Below, in pieces: positions 1 to 7,709 of a stretch of DNA of 32,951 nt. Location of the stretch: positions 1 through 32,951 of the forward strand of contig CATOSU010000011.1 of assembly GCA_951812615.1 (NCBI GenBank), written 5' to 3'. Each line of letters begins with the position of its first letter. Within the stretch, counting starts at the first letter, position 1. The notes below the pieces were generated by a model. That model was not told the DNA's origin, ran no database searches, and was given only the letters and a program-made list of their open reading frames with translations. A program made the translations under genes and the position numbers. This stretch comes from an uncultured Paracoccaceae bacterium (GTDB taxonomy: Bacteria; Pseudomonadota; Alphaproteobacteria; Rhodobacterales; Rhodobacteraceae).

Positions 1-554
1 CCACAGCGCTGCGCGACTGGCTGAAGGAAGAGCTTCAGACGCGCGGGTTTGCCGATTACAACGCGGTCACCGACGCGCTGAACGCGCGGCTGGTGGACCG
101 CGGGCTGCTCCTGAGCGTCGGGCGCAGCGCGGTGGCGCAATTCGGCGCCGAGCACGCCGAATTCTCAAAGCTCCAGGAAGAGGCTTCCGGCTGGGCCGAG
201 GACTGGATGGGCAGGAACGGTCTGGAGGATGAGGCCCGGCGCCATTCCGCGCTCTTCGAGATGATCTCGACGCTCGCGTTCAAGTGCATCAAGGCACAGT
301 TCGGCAAGGAGGGCCGGGAGATCGACACGCGCGACCTGCATCTGCTCGGTCGCATGATGAAGGATCTCATGACCTCTTCCGGCATCCGCGAGGCGATCAG
401 CGACAGGGAGCGCCAGCGCCTGGCCGAGGCCGAGCGCAAGGCCGGCGCCGAGCGGGCGGTGACCGCCGCGCGCGGGGCCGGGCTCTCCCCGGAGGTCGCC
501 GCCGCGATCCGCGCTGCCGTGGAAGGCGGCGCACAGGCAGAGGGCGCCACATGA
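1..554 (+). CDS. Mu gp27-like small terminase subunit (DUF3486), 5'-truncated by window edge
   Basis: The reading frame is open from base 3 to the stop at 552-554, so about 183 residues are seen and the true start lies upstream of the window. A GTG at 93 is in frame, but sequence before it (ALRDWLKEELQTRGFADY) already reads like the N-terminal part of DUF3486 proteins, which open with a helix-turn-helix-type segment, so 93 is not the start. The remainder is helical and charged, with a long E/R/A-rich C-terminal segment. In Mu-like phages this protein is the presumed small terminase that recognises DNA for headful packaging. Its stop overlaps the start of the large terminase gene (ATGA at 551-554), which indicates translational coupling. 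The family call rests on sequence style plus gene order. Confidence 0.75.
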   Translation, partial: TALRDWLKEELQTRGFADYNAVTDALNARLVDRGLLLSVGRSAVAQFGAEHAEFSKLQEEASGWAEDWMGRNGLEDEARRHSALFEMISTLAFKCIKAQFGKEGREIDTRDLHLLGRMMKDLMTSSGIREAISDRERQRLAEAERKAGAERAVTAARGAGLSPEVAAAIRAAVEGGAQAEGAT

Positions 555-1981
555 GCAACCGCGATCTGCTGCCGTACCAGCGCGCCTGGGTGACCGACAT
601 GGACCCGGTGGCGGTGATCGAGAAGTCCCGCCGGATCGGCATCTCCTGGGCCGAAGCCTACCACGCGGTGATGCATGCCGCCGAGGGCCGCGGCGATATC
701 TATTACCTGTCTTACAGCCGCGACATGACCCGCGGCTTCATCGACGATTGCGCGGGCTGGACGCGCGATCTCGGCATCGCCGCCTCGGCCGCCGGCGAGG
801 TGCTGATCGGCGACGCGGGACGCGATATCCAGGCCTTCCGCATCGTGGCGGCGACGGGCAAGCAGATCCTGGCCATGACCTCCAGCCCGCGGGGGTTCCG
901 CGGCAAGGGCCGTCCGGGCGATGTGGCGATTGTCGACGAGGCGGCCTTCGTTGACGATCTCGAGGAGGTTCTCAAAGCCGCGCTCGCCTTCACCACCTGG
1001 GGCGGGCGCGTGCGCATCATCTCCACCCATAACGGCGAGGCCTCGCCCTTCAACACGCTGGTCCGCGACATCCGCGAGCGGCGCCAGCCCGGCAGCCTGC
1101 ACCGGGTGACGCTGGCGGACGCGCTCGATCAGGGGCTTTATTCCCGCATCGCCGCCGTGACCGGACAACCGGGCACGCCCGCCGCGCAGGCGGCCTGGGA
1201 GGCGGCGATCCGCGCGCAATACGGACGCCACGCGGGCGAAGAGCTCGACTGCATTCCCGCCGCCGGGGGCGGGGCCTGGATCACATGGGATCTGATCCGC
1301 ACGACGATGCGCGACGCGGCGGGCGATCCCGGCCTGCGCGGCTCCGGTCCGGTCTGTATCGGCATCGATGTGGCGCGCCGGCGCGATCTCTGGGTGGCCG
1401 CGGTGATCGAGGATGCCGGTGACGCGCTCTGGCTGCGCGAGCTGGTGACGTTGCGCGACGTCTCGTTCTCCGAACAGCGCGCCGAGGTGGCGCGCCTCGT
1501 GCGGGCCCATCGCCCGCTCCGGATCGCCATCGACCAGACCGGCATGGGCGAGGCGGTGGTCGAGCAGCTGGCCGGGGATCACGGCGCCTTCACCGTCGAA
1601 GGCGTGCTGATGACCGCGCCGCGCCGGCTCGATGTGGCCACGCGGCTCCGAGAGGCCTTCGAGGACAAACGCATCCGCATTCCCGCCGATGATGCCCTGG
1701 CGGCCGACCTGCACAGCGTGCGTGCCGAGCCCGGCGCCACCGGCGCGCCGCGGCTGGTGGCGGAGCGCGCGCAGAGCGACGGCCATGCCGACCGGTTCTG
1801 GGCATTGGCGCTGGCGGTCTCGGCCGCGCGCACCGCCAGCGGGCCGTTCGAGGCCTGGACCGACGCGCGCCGCCACGCGGCCTGGTCGGCACCGGGCAGT
1901 CCGTACGGCACACCGCAGTATCATGGTGACAGCGACCTCGGCGTCCTGCACTCGCCGCTGGCTGCCCTGAGGGGCTGGTAG
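551..1981 (+). CDS. Mu gp28-like phage terminase large subunit
   Basis: This is the ATPase/nuclease motor that packages phage DNA into proheads. The start at 551 overlaps the upstream stop (ATGA) and gives 476 residues beginning MSNRDLLPYQRAW, the usual N-terminus of Mu gp28-type terminases. A longer open frame upstream has no support. The adenine/Walker A-like segment EKSRRIGIS is at about residues 24-32, and the Walker B run VAIVDEAAF, with its Asp-Glu pair, at about 125-133. A nuclease-like beta strand with an acidic residue (CIGIDVARR) starts near 269. Length and motif order are normal for the family, so this gene looks intact. It ends one base before the portal gene. Confidence 0.9.
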   Translation: MSNRDLLPYQRAWVTDMDPVAVIEKSRRIGISWAEAYHAVMHAAEGRGDIYYLSYSRDMTRGFIDDCAGWTRDLGIAASAAGEVLIGDAGRDIQAFRIVAATGKQILAMTSSPRGFRGKGRPGDVAIVDEAAFVDDLEEVLKAALAFTTWGGRVRIISTHNGEASPFNTLVRDIRERRQPGSLHRVTLADALDQGLYSRIAAVTGQPGTPAAQAAWEAAIRAQYGRHAGEELDCIPAAGGGAWITWDLIRTTMRDAAGDPGLRGSGPVCIGIDVARRRDLWVAAVIEDAGDALWLRELVTLRDVSFSEQRAEVARLVRAHRPLRIAIDQTGMGEAVVEQLAGDHGAFTVEGVLMTAPRRLDVATRLREAFEDKRIRIPADDALAADLHSVRAEPGATGAPRLVAERAQSDGHADRFWALALAVSAARTASGPFEAWTDARRHAAWSAPGSPYGTPQYHGDSDLGVLHSPLAALRGW

Positions 1982-1982
1982 A

Positions 1983-3530
1983 ATGGCGCATGCCGACATC
2001 CCCGCCCGCCCCGCAAAGGGCGAGATCGCGCCCCCGGAAGTCACCCTGGGCGGTGGCGGGGCCTGGGATCTCACCGAGCGCTATCGCGATTTCGGGCTGG
2101 GCTCCGATCCGCGCCACTGGCAGGCCGATCCCGCCGGTGTCACCGCCGCCACGGCGGCACTGGCCGACCCCCATGCCCGCGCGGTCCTCGATCAGCGCCT
2201 CGATGCGGTGGTGGCGGCCCCGCTCGAGATCACGCCGGGCGGGACGATGCGCCGGGACCGGATGGCGGCCGGGGATCTCGAAGAGCAGCTGGGCGCGCTG
2301 GAGATCGATCGGATCAGCCGCGAGCTTCTGCACGCCGCCTGGCATGGCTACGCCATCGCCGAATGCCTCTGGGAGATCGAGGGCCCCGCCGTGCGGCTCG
2401 CCGATCTGCGCGTGCGCAACCCCGCAAGGTTCCGCTGGCACCGGGACGGCGACCTGCGTCTGATCACGCGGGGCCGGCCGGGCGGTGTCGTCCTGCCCCC
2501 GGCCAAGTTCTGCGTCCTGGTCCAGCCGCGCCAGCATGGCGGGCAGGCGCATGGCCCCGGTGCCGCCGAATGGTGTGTCTGGCCGGTCTGGCTCAAGCGC
2601 CACGTGGTCTCGATGTGGGCGGTCGCGCTGGAGCGTTTTGGCACGCCAACGACCTGTATGACGCTCGCCGGCGACGCCAGTTCCGCCGCGATCGAGAAAG
2701 CGCTGGCCCAGCAGGCCGCGCTGGTCGGCGGCGCGGGCCTGGTCCTGAAAGAGGGTCACAAGATCGAATTGCTGGAGAGCGGGCGGCGCGCCGGTGGCGA
2801 TTACGCAGAGTTCGTCAGGGCGATGGATGCCATGATCGCCGATGCGGTGCTGGGCGAGCGCGCCACCTCCGAGATCGGCCAGTGGCAGGCCACGGCCGAG
2901 GCCCATGCCGACGTGCTGCAACGCCTGGTGGCGGCGGATGCGCGCCGCCTCTCGGCCATGCTGCGCCACTCGGTCGCGACATGGCTGACCGCCTGGAACT
3001 TCCCCGGTGCCGCCGTCCCGCATCTGAGCCGCAACACCGCCCCGCCCGAAGACCTCGCCGCGCGCGCCGCGCGCGACGTGCAGGTCGCCGCCGCCTCCGG
3101 CCTCAGGCTGACACAGCCCTCTGTCGAGGAGACCTATGGCGGCATCTGGGAACCCGATCCCCGTCAGGCCGCCCCCGCATCGCCCGGCCCGCCAGCCGCC
3201 GGACCGGGCGCCGGACCGGGCGCCGCACTGGCCGCCGCCCGCGAGCCTCCGGCGCGCGATGCCGTCGATGCCGCCGTCGACCGCCTGGTCGGCGAGAGCG
3301 GCTGGGAGGCGCTGATGGACCCGGTGCTCACCCCGCCTGGGGTCGCCGTGGCGGAAGCCCACACCCCGGACGCGCTCGCGGCCGCACTGGACGCCCCCGA
3401 TCTCTACGCGGCCATGGACACGAACCCCATGGCCGCGCGGCTCGCCCGCGCCACCACCTCGGCGCGGCTCTCGGCGGAGGGGGATGACGGCGCCGGCAGG
3501 GATGACGACAGAGAGGGCGGCAATGCCTGA
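1983..3530 (+). CDS. Mu gp29-like portal protein (DUF935)
   Basis: The 515-residue product matches the DUF935 portal family of Mu-like phages. The portal is the dodecameric ring at the prohead vertex through which terminase drives DNA. The central region, with segments such as RFRWHRDGDLRL, KFCVLVQPRQH and WAVALERFGTP, is the recognisable part. It is followed by a helical stem (YAEFVRAMDAMIADAVLGE, near residue 280) and an Ala/Pro/Gly-rich linker near 395-420 (GPPAAGPGAGPGAA). The C-terminal 90 residues are acidic and poorly conserved in style. The start at 1983 lies one base after the terminase stop. The 3' end overlaps the F-like gene by 8 bp. No frameshift or internal stop is seen. Confidence 0.88.
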   Translation: MAHADIPARPAKGEIAPPEVTLGGGGAWDLTERYRDFGLGSDPRHWQADPAGVTAATAALADPHARAVLDQRLDAVVAAPLEITPGGTMRRDRMAAGDLEEQLGALEIDRISRELLHAAWHGYAIAECLWEIEGPAVRLADLRVRNPARFRWHRDGDLRLITRGRPGGVVLPPAKFCVLVQPRQHGGQAHGPGAAEWCVWPVWLKRHVVSMWAVALERFGTPTTCMTLAGDASSAAIEKALAQQAALVGGAGLVLKEGHKIELLESGRRAGGDYAEFVRAMDAMIADAVLGERATSEIGQWQATAEAHADVLQRLVAADARRLSAMLRHSVATWLTAWNFPGAAVPHLSRNTAPPEDLAARAARDVQVAAASGLRLTQPSVEETYGGIWEPDPRQAAPASPGPPAAGPGAGPGAALAAAREPPARDAVDAAVDRLVGESGWEALMDPVLTPPGVAVAEAHTPDALAAALDAPDLYAAMDTNPMAARLARATTSARLSAEGDDGAGRDDDREGGNA

Positions 3531-5082
3531 TCCCGTCCCCGAAATCATGGATGTGCCCCCCGAGGAGGCGATTGAATTCTTCCGCGCCAAGGGCATGCAT
3601 GTCGGCCATGACTGGCGCGACACCTCCGCGACCCAGCATGCCCGCTCCTTCACGGTGGCCAAGGTCGCCCGTCTCGACATCCTGACCGATATCCGGGACG
3701 CCATGGACCGGGTGCTGGCCGAAGGCACCACTTTCGAGAGTTTCCAGGACGAGCTCGAACCGATCCTGCGCGCCAGGGGCTGGTGGGGCCGCAAGACCAT
3801 GACCGATCCTGCAACCGGCGAGACCCGCGTGGTCCAGCTCGGCTCACCCCGTCGGCTCAGAACCATCTTCGACACCAATCTGCGCATGGCCACCGCCGCC
3901 GGCAAGTGGGCGCAGATCACCCGCCTGGCGGGCCGCCGCCCATGGGTTCGCTACATCGCCACGCTCGATGACCGCACCCGGCCCCTGCACCGGGCCTGGC
4001 ACGGCACCATCCTGCGCTGGGACGACCCGTTCTGGCAGACCCATTTCCCGCCCTGCGGCTGGCATTGCCGCTGCACCGTGCAGACCCTCTCGGATGCCGA
4101 TCTGGAGCGCTTCGGCCTCACACCCTCGCCCGGCCCGCCGGAAGGGTGGAACCGCACACGGCCATGGCGCAACCGCCGCACCGGGGAGAGCCAGGACGTG
4201 CCCGTCGGGATCGATCCCGGCTTTGCCCACAACCCCGGCACCGTCGACCCCGTGGCCGGCGCCCGCAAGCTGCTCGCGGACCGCCTGATCGCCGCCCCGC
4301 CCGCGCTCGTCCGCGCCGCCACCTCCGATGTCACCGAATGGATCGCGCGGGGGCGCACGAGGCGCAGGCAGCTTGTCGAGGCCACCGCACTGGCCCCGGA
4401 CCAGGCGGGCTTTGCCGACCGCCTGCGTGGCCTCGTTGCCCAGGGCCTCACAACCGGGCGCGGCGCCGGAACCGTGGCGGCATCCGTCAGACCCCTGCGC
4501 ACGGGCGGCGAGGACCGGGCCGCCGCCGACGCCGTCCATGCCGCCTCGCTGCGCTTTCCGGCACGCTGGGTGGCGCGCGCCAATGCCAGCCCGCTCGGCG
4601 TTGCCGCCAACGGGCAGGAAACCGGCGGCAGCTACCTTTCCGCCGCCGCACGAGGGTCGGTCCGCATCGGGCGCGGCCAGCTGACCAAGGCCGATAACAC
4701 CGCCTGGGCCATCACCTCCCGCGATCCCTCCAACGCCACCCACGAATATGTCCACCACCTGCAAGCGGCGATGCCGGAAATCGACCGTCTCTTCCAGGAC
4801 CTCCATATCCGACGCACCACCCTGCCCGGCGGGGCGCGGGAGCCGGTTCTGATCCTGCCCGACTATCCACCTCTGACAGGACGGCGCGACCAGTATGTCG
4901 ATGGCTACTTCGGGCGGGAATACGCAGGTGGCCGCGCCGCCGAGGTCATGACCCGCGCCTTCCAGATCCTCTTCCACAGGCTGCCCGGCGACGAAGGCGT
5001 CGATCTGGACAAGCTCGTGCGCGACGATCCGGAGATGCTCGATCTGGTGCTGGGGCTGCTTTTCCATTACGATCCCGCATAG
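3523..5082 (+). CDS. MuF/SPP1 gp7-type head morphogenesis protein with C-terminal zincin-like domain
   Basis: I chose the ATG at 3523, preceded by GAGAGGGCGG, over an in-frame ATG at 3484; it gives 519 residues. The N-terminal half is the MuF minor head protein: residues about 143-190 carry the signature RYIATLDDRTRPLH, then DPFW, PPCGWHCRC. MuF proteins sit inside the head near the portal. From about residue 230 the protein has an extension not needed for the MuF fold. It contains HEYVHH at 407-412, an exact HExxH zinc-protease motif, and downstream acidic residues E466 (GREYAGG) and E474 (AAEVMT) that could supply a third metal ligand. MuF proteins of temperate phages are known carriers of exchangeable toxin domains. 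That this extension is a peptidase effector is inference. Confidence 0.8.
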   Translation: MPDPVPEIMDVPPEEAIEFFRAKGMHVGHDWRDTSATQHARSFTVAKVARLDILTDIRDAMDRVLAEGTTFESFQDELEPILRARGWWGRKTMTDPATGETRVVQLGSPRRLRTIFDTNLRMATAAGKWAQITRLAGRRPWVRYIATLDDRTRPLHRAWHGTILRWDDPFWQTHFPPCGWHCRCTVQTLSDADLERFGLTPSPGPPEGWNRTRPWRNRRTGESQDVPVGIDPGFAHNPGTVDPVAGARKLLADRLIAAPPALVRAATSDVTEWIARGRTRRRQLVEATALAPDQAGFADRLRGLVAQGLTTGRGAGTVAASVRPLRTGGEDRAAADAVHAASLRFPARWVARANASPLGVAANGQETGGSYLSAAARGSVRIGRGQLTKADNTAWAITSRDPSNATHEYVHHLQAAMPEIDRLFQDLHIRRTTLPGGAREPVLILPDYPPLTGRRDQYVDGYFGREYAGGRAAEVMTRAFQILFHRLPGDEGVDLDKLVRDDPEMLDLVLGLLFHYDPA

Positions 5083-5103
5083 CGACGATAGCGAGAGCAC
5101 CCC

Positions 5104-5505
5104 ATGGCCATTCACAGGATCAACCTTCCCGACATGCTCTACGGGCGCGAGATGCGCACCGTGATCTGGGACGACACGGCAGGCACGGTCGAGGGCACCC
5201 ATTCAGATGTGCCGGGCATGCAGAAGACCCTCGCCCGCCCCACGCCGGTGAACTGTTCCTCCGAGGGGCGCGAACTCTACCTCCGCGATCCGGCCCACGA
5301 TCCGACCGAGTTCCTCTGGCTCCTCGGGTTCGCCTTCGACGGGATACTCTACGAGCCGCTGCGCTCGACCCTGCCGCCCGTCTTCGACGGTGTCGACCTC
5401 AGCCCCACCGAACCCGCGCCGCGCGCGCAGCGCGATGCGCAAGGCAACATTACCGACCGATACGAAGATGGCTCGATCATCGGCTACGACATGCCCTACA
5501 GCTGA
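5104..5505 (+). CDS. Small orphan protein downstream of the MuF-zincin gene
   Basis: The 133-residue product is not a family I recognise. It starts 21 bp after the MuF-zincin stop, with GATAGCGAGAG before the ATG as a weak ribosome site. The sequence is soluble and acidic, with no signal peptide or membrane segment. It has a probable beta-rich N-terminal half (RINLPDMLYGREMRTVIWDD), an aromatic middle (TEFLWLLGFAFDG) and a polar tail ending GYDMPYS. Its position directly behind a gene with a possible toxin-like C-terminal domain makes it a candidate immunity or chaperone partner, but that rests only on placement. It is the last gene before the apparent prophage end. It has no resemblance I can see to Mu G, protease or capsid proteins. 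Confidence 0.6.
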   Translation: MAIHRINLPDMLYGREMRTVIWDDTAGTVEGTHSDVPGMQKTLARPTPVNCSSEGRELYLRDPAHDPTEFLWLLGFAFDGILYEPLRSTLPPVFDGVDLSPTEPAPRAQRDAQGNITDRYEDGSIIGYDMPYS

Positions 5506-5841
5506 TAGCCGAACATCCCTTGCAGGCCCCTTGCAAGGGCAGATCATCGTGGCCGCGGAAAGCACCGGGAAGCCCGAAAAGCACCACCCCTGAAATGCCC
5601 GGAAAATCCGGCTGTTTCGCGCCCCCGATATCAGCGACAAAATCACCGTTTCCAGCGGGTTCGCACCCCCCGAAACGTGCCGATTCTGAAAGACTTATGG
5701 CGCGGGCCGAATCCGACGTGGCCATCAGGTCCGCGCCCCAAGAGGCGCTCAAAGCCCTGATTTCAAGCCCGTTTTGCAATCCCAGCCGGAATAGTCCGGG
5801 ATAGTCCGGGATAGTCCGGATACCCAAAGACTTTTGTCACC
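5506..5841. other. Non-coding right-terminal region of the prophage
   Basis: No convincing gene lies in these 336 bases. The stretch contains a 12-bp palindrome CCCTTGCAAGGG (5528-5539) preceded by a second CCCTTGCA copy at about 5518. It also has two copies of AAAGACTT (near 5690 and 5826) and a threefold 10-bp tandem repeat at 5788-5820. Short repeated blocks next to a Mu-family terminus are expected where transposase subunits bind, so this is most simply the right attachment/transposase-binding region. Confidence 0.45.
5788..5820. repeat. Three tandem copies of a 10-bp unit near the prophage end
   Basis: The unit ATAGTCCGGG occurs at 5791-5800 and 5801-5810, then as ATAGTCCGGA at 5811-5820, with a partial unit before. 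It lies about 28-38 bases inside the predicted prophage terminus. The regular 10-bp phase places each copy on the same DNA face, as for protein-binding sites. A transposase-binding role is inferred. Confidence 0.6.
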
Positions 5842-6456
5842 CTACACATAACCGCCCTGAACCGCGGAAAAGTCGATCCGCGCCGGGCCGCCCGGACGCA
5901 GATGCGTCCCGTCCGCCTCGATCTCCAGCGCAAACCCGATCCGGTCGCGGTCATGGGGTTCGCCGAAAAGCGCCCGGGCCACGGCGCTGCTGACACCATC
6001 GGCGCCGATCAGAACCCGCCCGGTCAGGATACGGCCGCCGGCCAGCACCACGCCGGGATCCTCCACGTCCAGCGACGCCACCCTGCAGCCGGTGAAATCC
6101 TGCGCCCCGGCGGCCAGCGCCAGATCCTTCAGCCAGGCGTCCATGTCCCGGCGCATGGTCAGGTAGAGCGGCGGCACATCCGTCATCGCCCCCAGCGACG
6201 CCCCGCGATACCAGAATTCAAGATCGCGGCAGATCCCGAAAAGCGACAGGTCGATATCGCCGCCAAAGGCGGTGTGAAATACCTGCCGCGCCCGGCCTGA
6301 AAACAGCCCGCCGCACAGCTTGTCCCGCGGGAACGCCGCCTTGTCGATGAGCGCAACACGCAGCCCGCTCCGCGCCGCAGTCGTCGCGGCGGCGGACCCG
6401 GCCGGGCCGGCGCCGAGCACCAGAACGTCAAACCCGAGACGCGCATCGCCTGCCAT
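5842..6456 (-). pseudogene. Geranylgeranyl-reductase-family FAD oxidoreductase, 3' half lost at prophage junction
   Basis: The visible 204 residues are the N-terminal half of a flavoprotein of the geranylgeranyl reductase / FAD-dependent oxidoreductase family, normally roughly 380-400 residues. The FAD Rossmann motif GAGPAG is at residues 15-20, then the family marker FPRDKLCGG near 42-50, and the second dinucleotide strand VLIGADGVSSAVAR near 148-161. The product breaks off after the conserved-looking IDFSAVQGGY, where relatives usually continue into a W/V-F-P motif, and reaches a TAG within two codons. The start at 6456 has a strong ribosome site (GGCGGAGGGAG). It is the last gene of a minus-strand operon. 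The missing half is expected on the far side of the prophage, outside the window. The half protein is probably non-functional. Confidence 0.78.
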
Positions 6457-6501
6457 GTCACTCCCTCCGCCCCGGCGCGATGGGGCCTGCTGCTGACCTG
6501 C

Positions 6502-6864
6502 TTATCGCTGCATCAGCCAGCGAATCCGCGGCCCGGACAAAGCATAGTGCACGACGACCAGCATCGCGATGACAAGTGCGGTCCGGGCAAACCCGGCCAC
6601 GGACCAGCCCCACGCCCCGCCCAGCAGGATTGCCAGCTCCAGCACAAGACGCACAATGCCGGGCACCGGGACCGGGGCGTTGCCCGATCGGCTGGGATCC
6701 CCCGGCACTGCAAAGACACCCCAAAGCGTGGCGATCCCGGCGATGGCGGCAATCGCCAGACCGTATCGCCATGCACCCGCAGACACCGAAAAAGCCAGTG
6801 CGGCCCATCCCGCCAGCGACGCCAGTTCCAGACCGAAGCGGAGCGCAAGATTGGCCGCGCGCAT
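6502..6864 (-). CDS. YrdB-family small membrane protein (DUF2568)
   Basis: Starting at the ATG at 6864 gives 120 residues (MRAANLALRFGLELA). A longer frame begins at 6939, but it would run back into the upstream creatininase gene, so the shorter start is preferred. The protein is almost entirely hydrophobic, with about four membrane segments: ASLAGWAALAFSV, GLAIAAIAGIATLWG, VLELAILLGGAWGW and ALVIAMLVVVHYAL. The segment WGVFAVPGDPSR and the closing helix near VVHYALS fit the DUF2568/YrdB family. No biochemical role is known for this family. It sits 15 bp after the creatininase gene and 45 bp before the flavoprotein gene, so it is co-transcribed with them. Confidence 0.7.
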   Translation of the reverse strand: MRAANLALRFGLELASLAGWAALAFSVSAGAWRYGLAIAAIAGIATLWGVFAVPGDPSRSGNAPVPVPGIVRLVLELAILLGGAWGWSVAGFARTALVIAMLVVVHYALSGPRIRWLMQR

Positions 6865-6878
6865 CCCCGACGCCTTCG

Positions 6879-7694
6879 TCAACGGCGGAAGGGCACCCCG
6901 GCCAGTTCTGTCCCGCGCCGGTCGGACGGTGCGGCCCATGTCTGCGGGTCGGCGATCATGTCGGCCAGCGCCGCCGCGCTGACTTCCAGCATCGCTTCGC
7001 CCTTTTCGGGGGTCGACTTCTCGGGAATGCCGGCCACGCCGTTGCCGGTCAGATGCGTGAACGGGCGCCAGCGGTAGGACGCCTTGCCGGCCTTGAGAAA
7101 GGTCGGTCCCTCGTCGGAATTGTTGGCCAGCGCGGCGAGGTCGGAGCTGTCCACCAGATCCGGCTCCAGCGCCATCATCATCGAGGTTTCGGCCTCGCAG
7201 GCGTGCTGGATCGTCTTCTGGTCCTCCAGCAGATCGTTCAGCGCCTGCCCGGCTTCCATCGGATAGGTGGTGCCGACCAGCGTGGCATTCACCTGAGGCG
7301 CCAGTTCGTCGATGATCTGCTGCATGGCAATGATGTTGCCGCCATGAGAATTGGAAATCAGGATGTCGCGGAACCCGTGCCGCGTGATCGCGTCGATCAG
7401 ATCGCGGACCACGGCCCGGAAGGTGGCATGGCTCAGCGTCAGGGTGCCGCCATAGGGCATGTGGTGTTCGCTGAGCCCCGACCAGACCACCGGGGTCACC
7501 ACGGTGGGCCTTCGATCATAGGCCATGCGCGCGGCGCGAATGGCCACCTCGTAGCCCAGCCGCGTGTCGGTCATCGTCGGCAGGTGCGGCCCGTGCTGTT
7601 CGATCGAGGCAACCGGCAGGATCACCACCGCGTTCTCGTTGGCCAATACCCTCAGTTCCTGCGCCTTCAGACGCGACCAGTCGACTTCCTGCAT
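6879..7694 (-). CDS. Creatininase-family amidohydrolase
   Basis: The 271-residue product is a metal-dependent cyclic amide hydrolase of the creatininase family. This family includes creatinine amidohydrolase and the FAPy deformylase and mycofactocin MftE types; the substrate cannot be read from sequence. Visible metal-site residues are E32 and H34 in SIEQHGPHLP, D43 in MTDTR, H117 in NSHGGN, and a glutamate in HACEAETS (about 169), the normal order for the family. Length is typical and there is no signal peptide, so it is cytosolic. The start at 7694 has a strong ribosome site (GGAGGAGAG). It lies 15 bp downstream of the lipoprotein hydrolase gene in the same operon. Confidence 0.88.
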   Translation of the reverse strand: MQEVDWSRLKAQELRVLANENAVVILPVASIEQHGPHLPTMTDTRLGYEVAIRAARMAYDRRPTVVTPVVWSGLSEHHMPYGGTLTLSHATFRAVVRDLIDAITRHGFRDILISNSHGGNIIAMQQIIDELAPQVNATLVGTTYPMEAGQALNDLLEDQKTIQHACEAETSMMMALEPDLVDSSDLAALANNSDEGPTFLKAGKASYRWRPFTHLTGNGVAGIPEKSTPEKGEAMLEVSAAALADMIADPQTWAAPSDRRGTELAGVPFRR

Positions 7695-7709
7695 GATTTC
7701 TCTCCTCCG

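Larger units (their letters stand above)
1..5848 (+). mobile_element. Partial Mu-like transposable prophage, right-hand part, probably defective
   Basis: Five consecutive plus-strand genes follow the order of the Mu head-packaging block: gp27-like small terminase, gp28-like large terminase, gp29-like DUF935 portal and F/gp30 head protein, then one small orphan gene. In Mu the next genes would be G, the I protease/scaffold, the major capsid and the tail genes. None is present: host genes begin at about 5849. The boundary is inferred from the minus-strand flavoprotein gene, which loses homology-like sequence at its codons near 5849 and stops at once. The element sequence read inward from there starts TGTGTAGGG, fitting the 5'-TG terminus of Mu-family elements. 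The left end lies outside the window, so the 5-bp target duplication cannot be checked. The exact end (5846 or 5848) is ambiguous. Confidence 0.75.

Noticed and set aside
56-3920. Long minus-strand open frames opposite the prophage genes (for example 56-2074 and 1590-3920)
   Set aside because: They are antisense to well-recognised terminase and portal genes, rich in Arg/Gly/Ala/Pro/His as expected of GC-rich shadow frames, and lack domains or ribosome sites.
1-5505. Gene transfer agent cluster of Rhodobacterales
   Set aside because: The portal is of the DUF935 type and the small terminase of the gp27 type, both Mu-specific; the gene order matches Mu and not the HK97-like GTA cluster.
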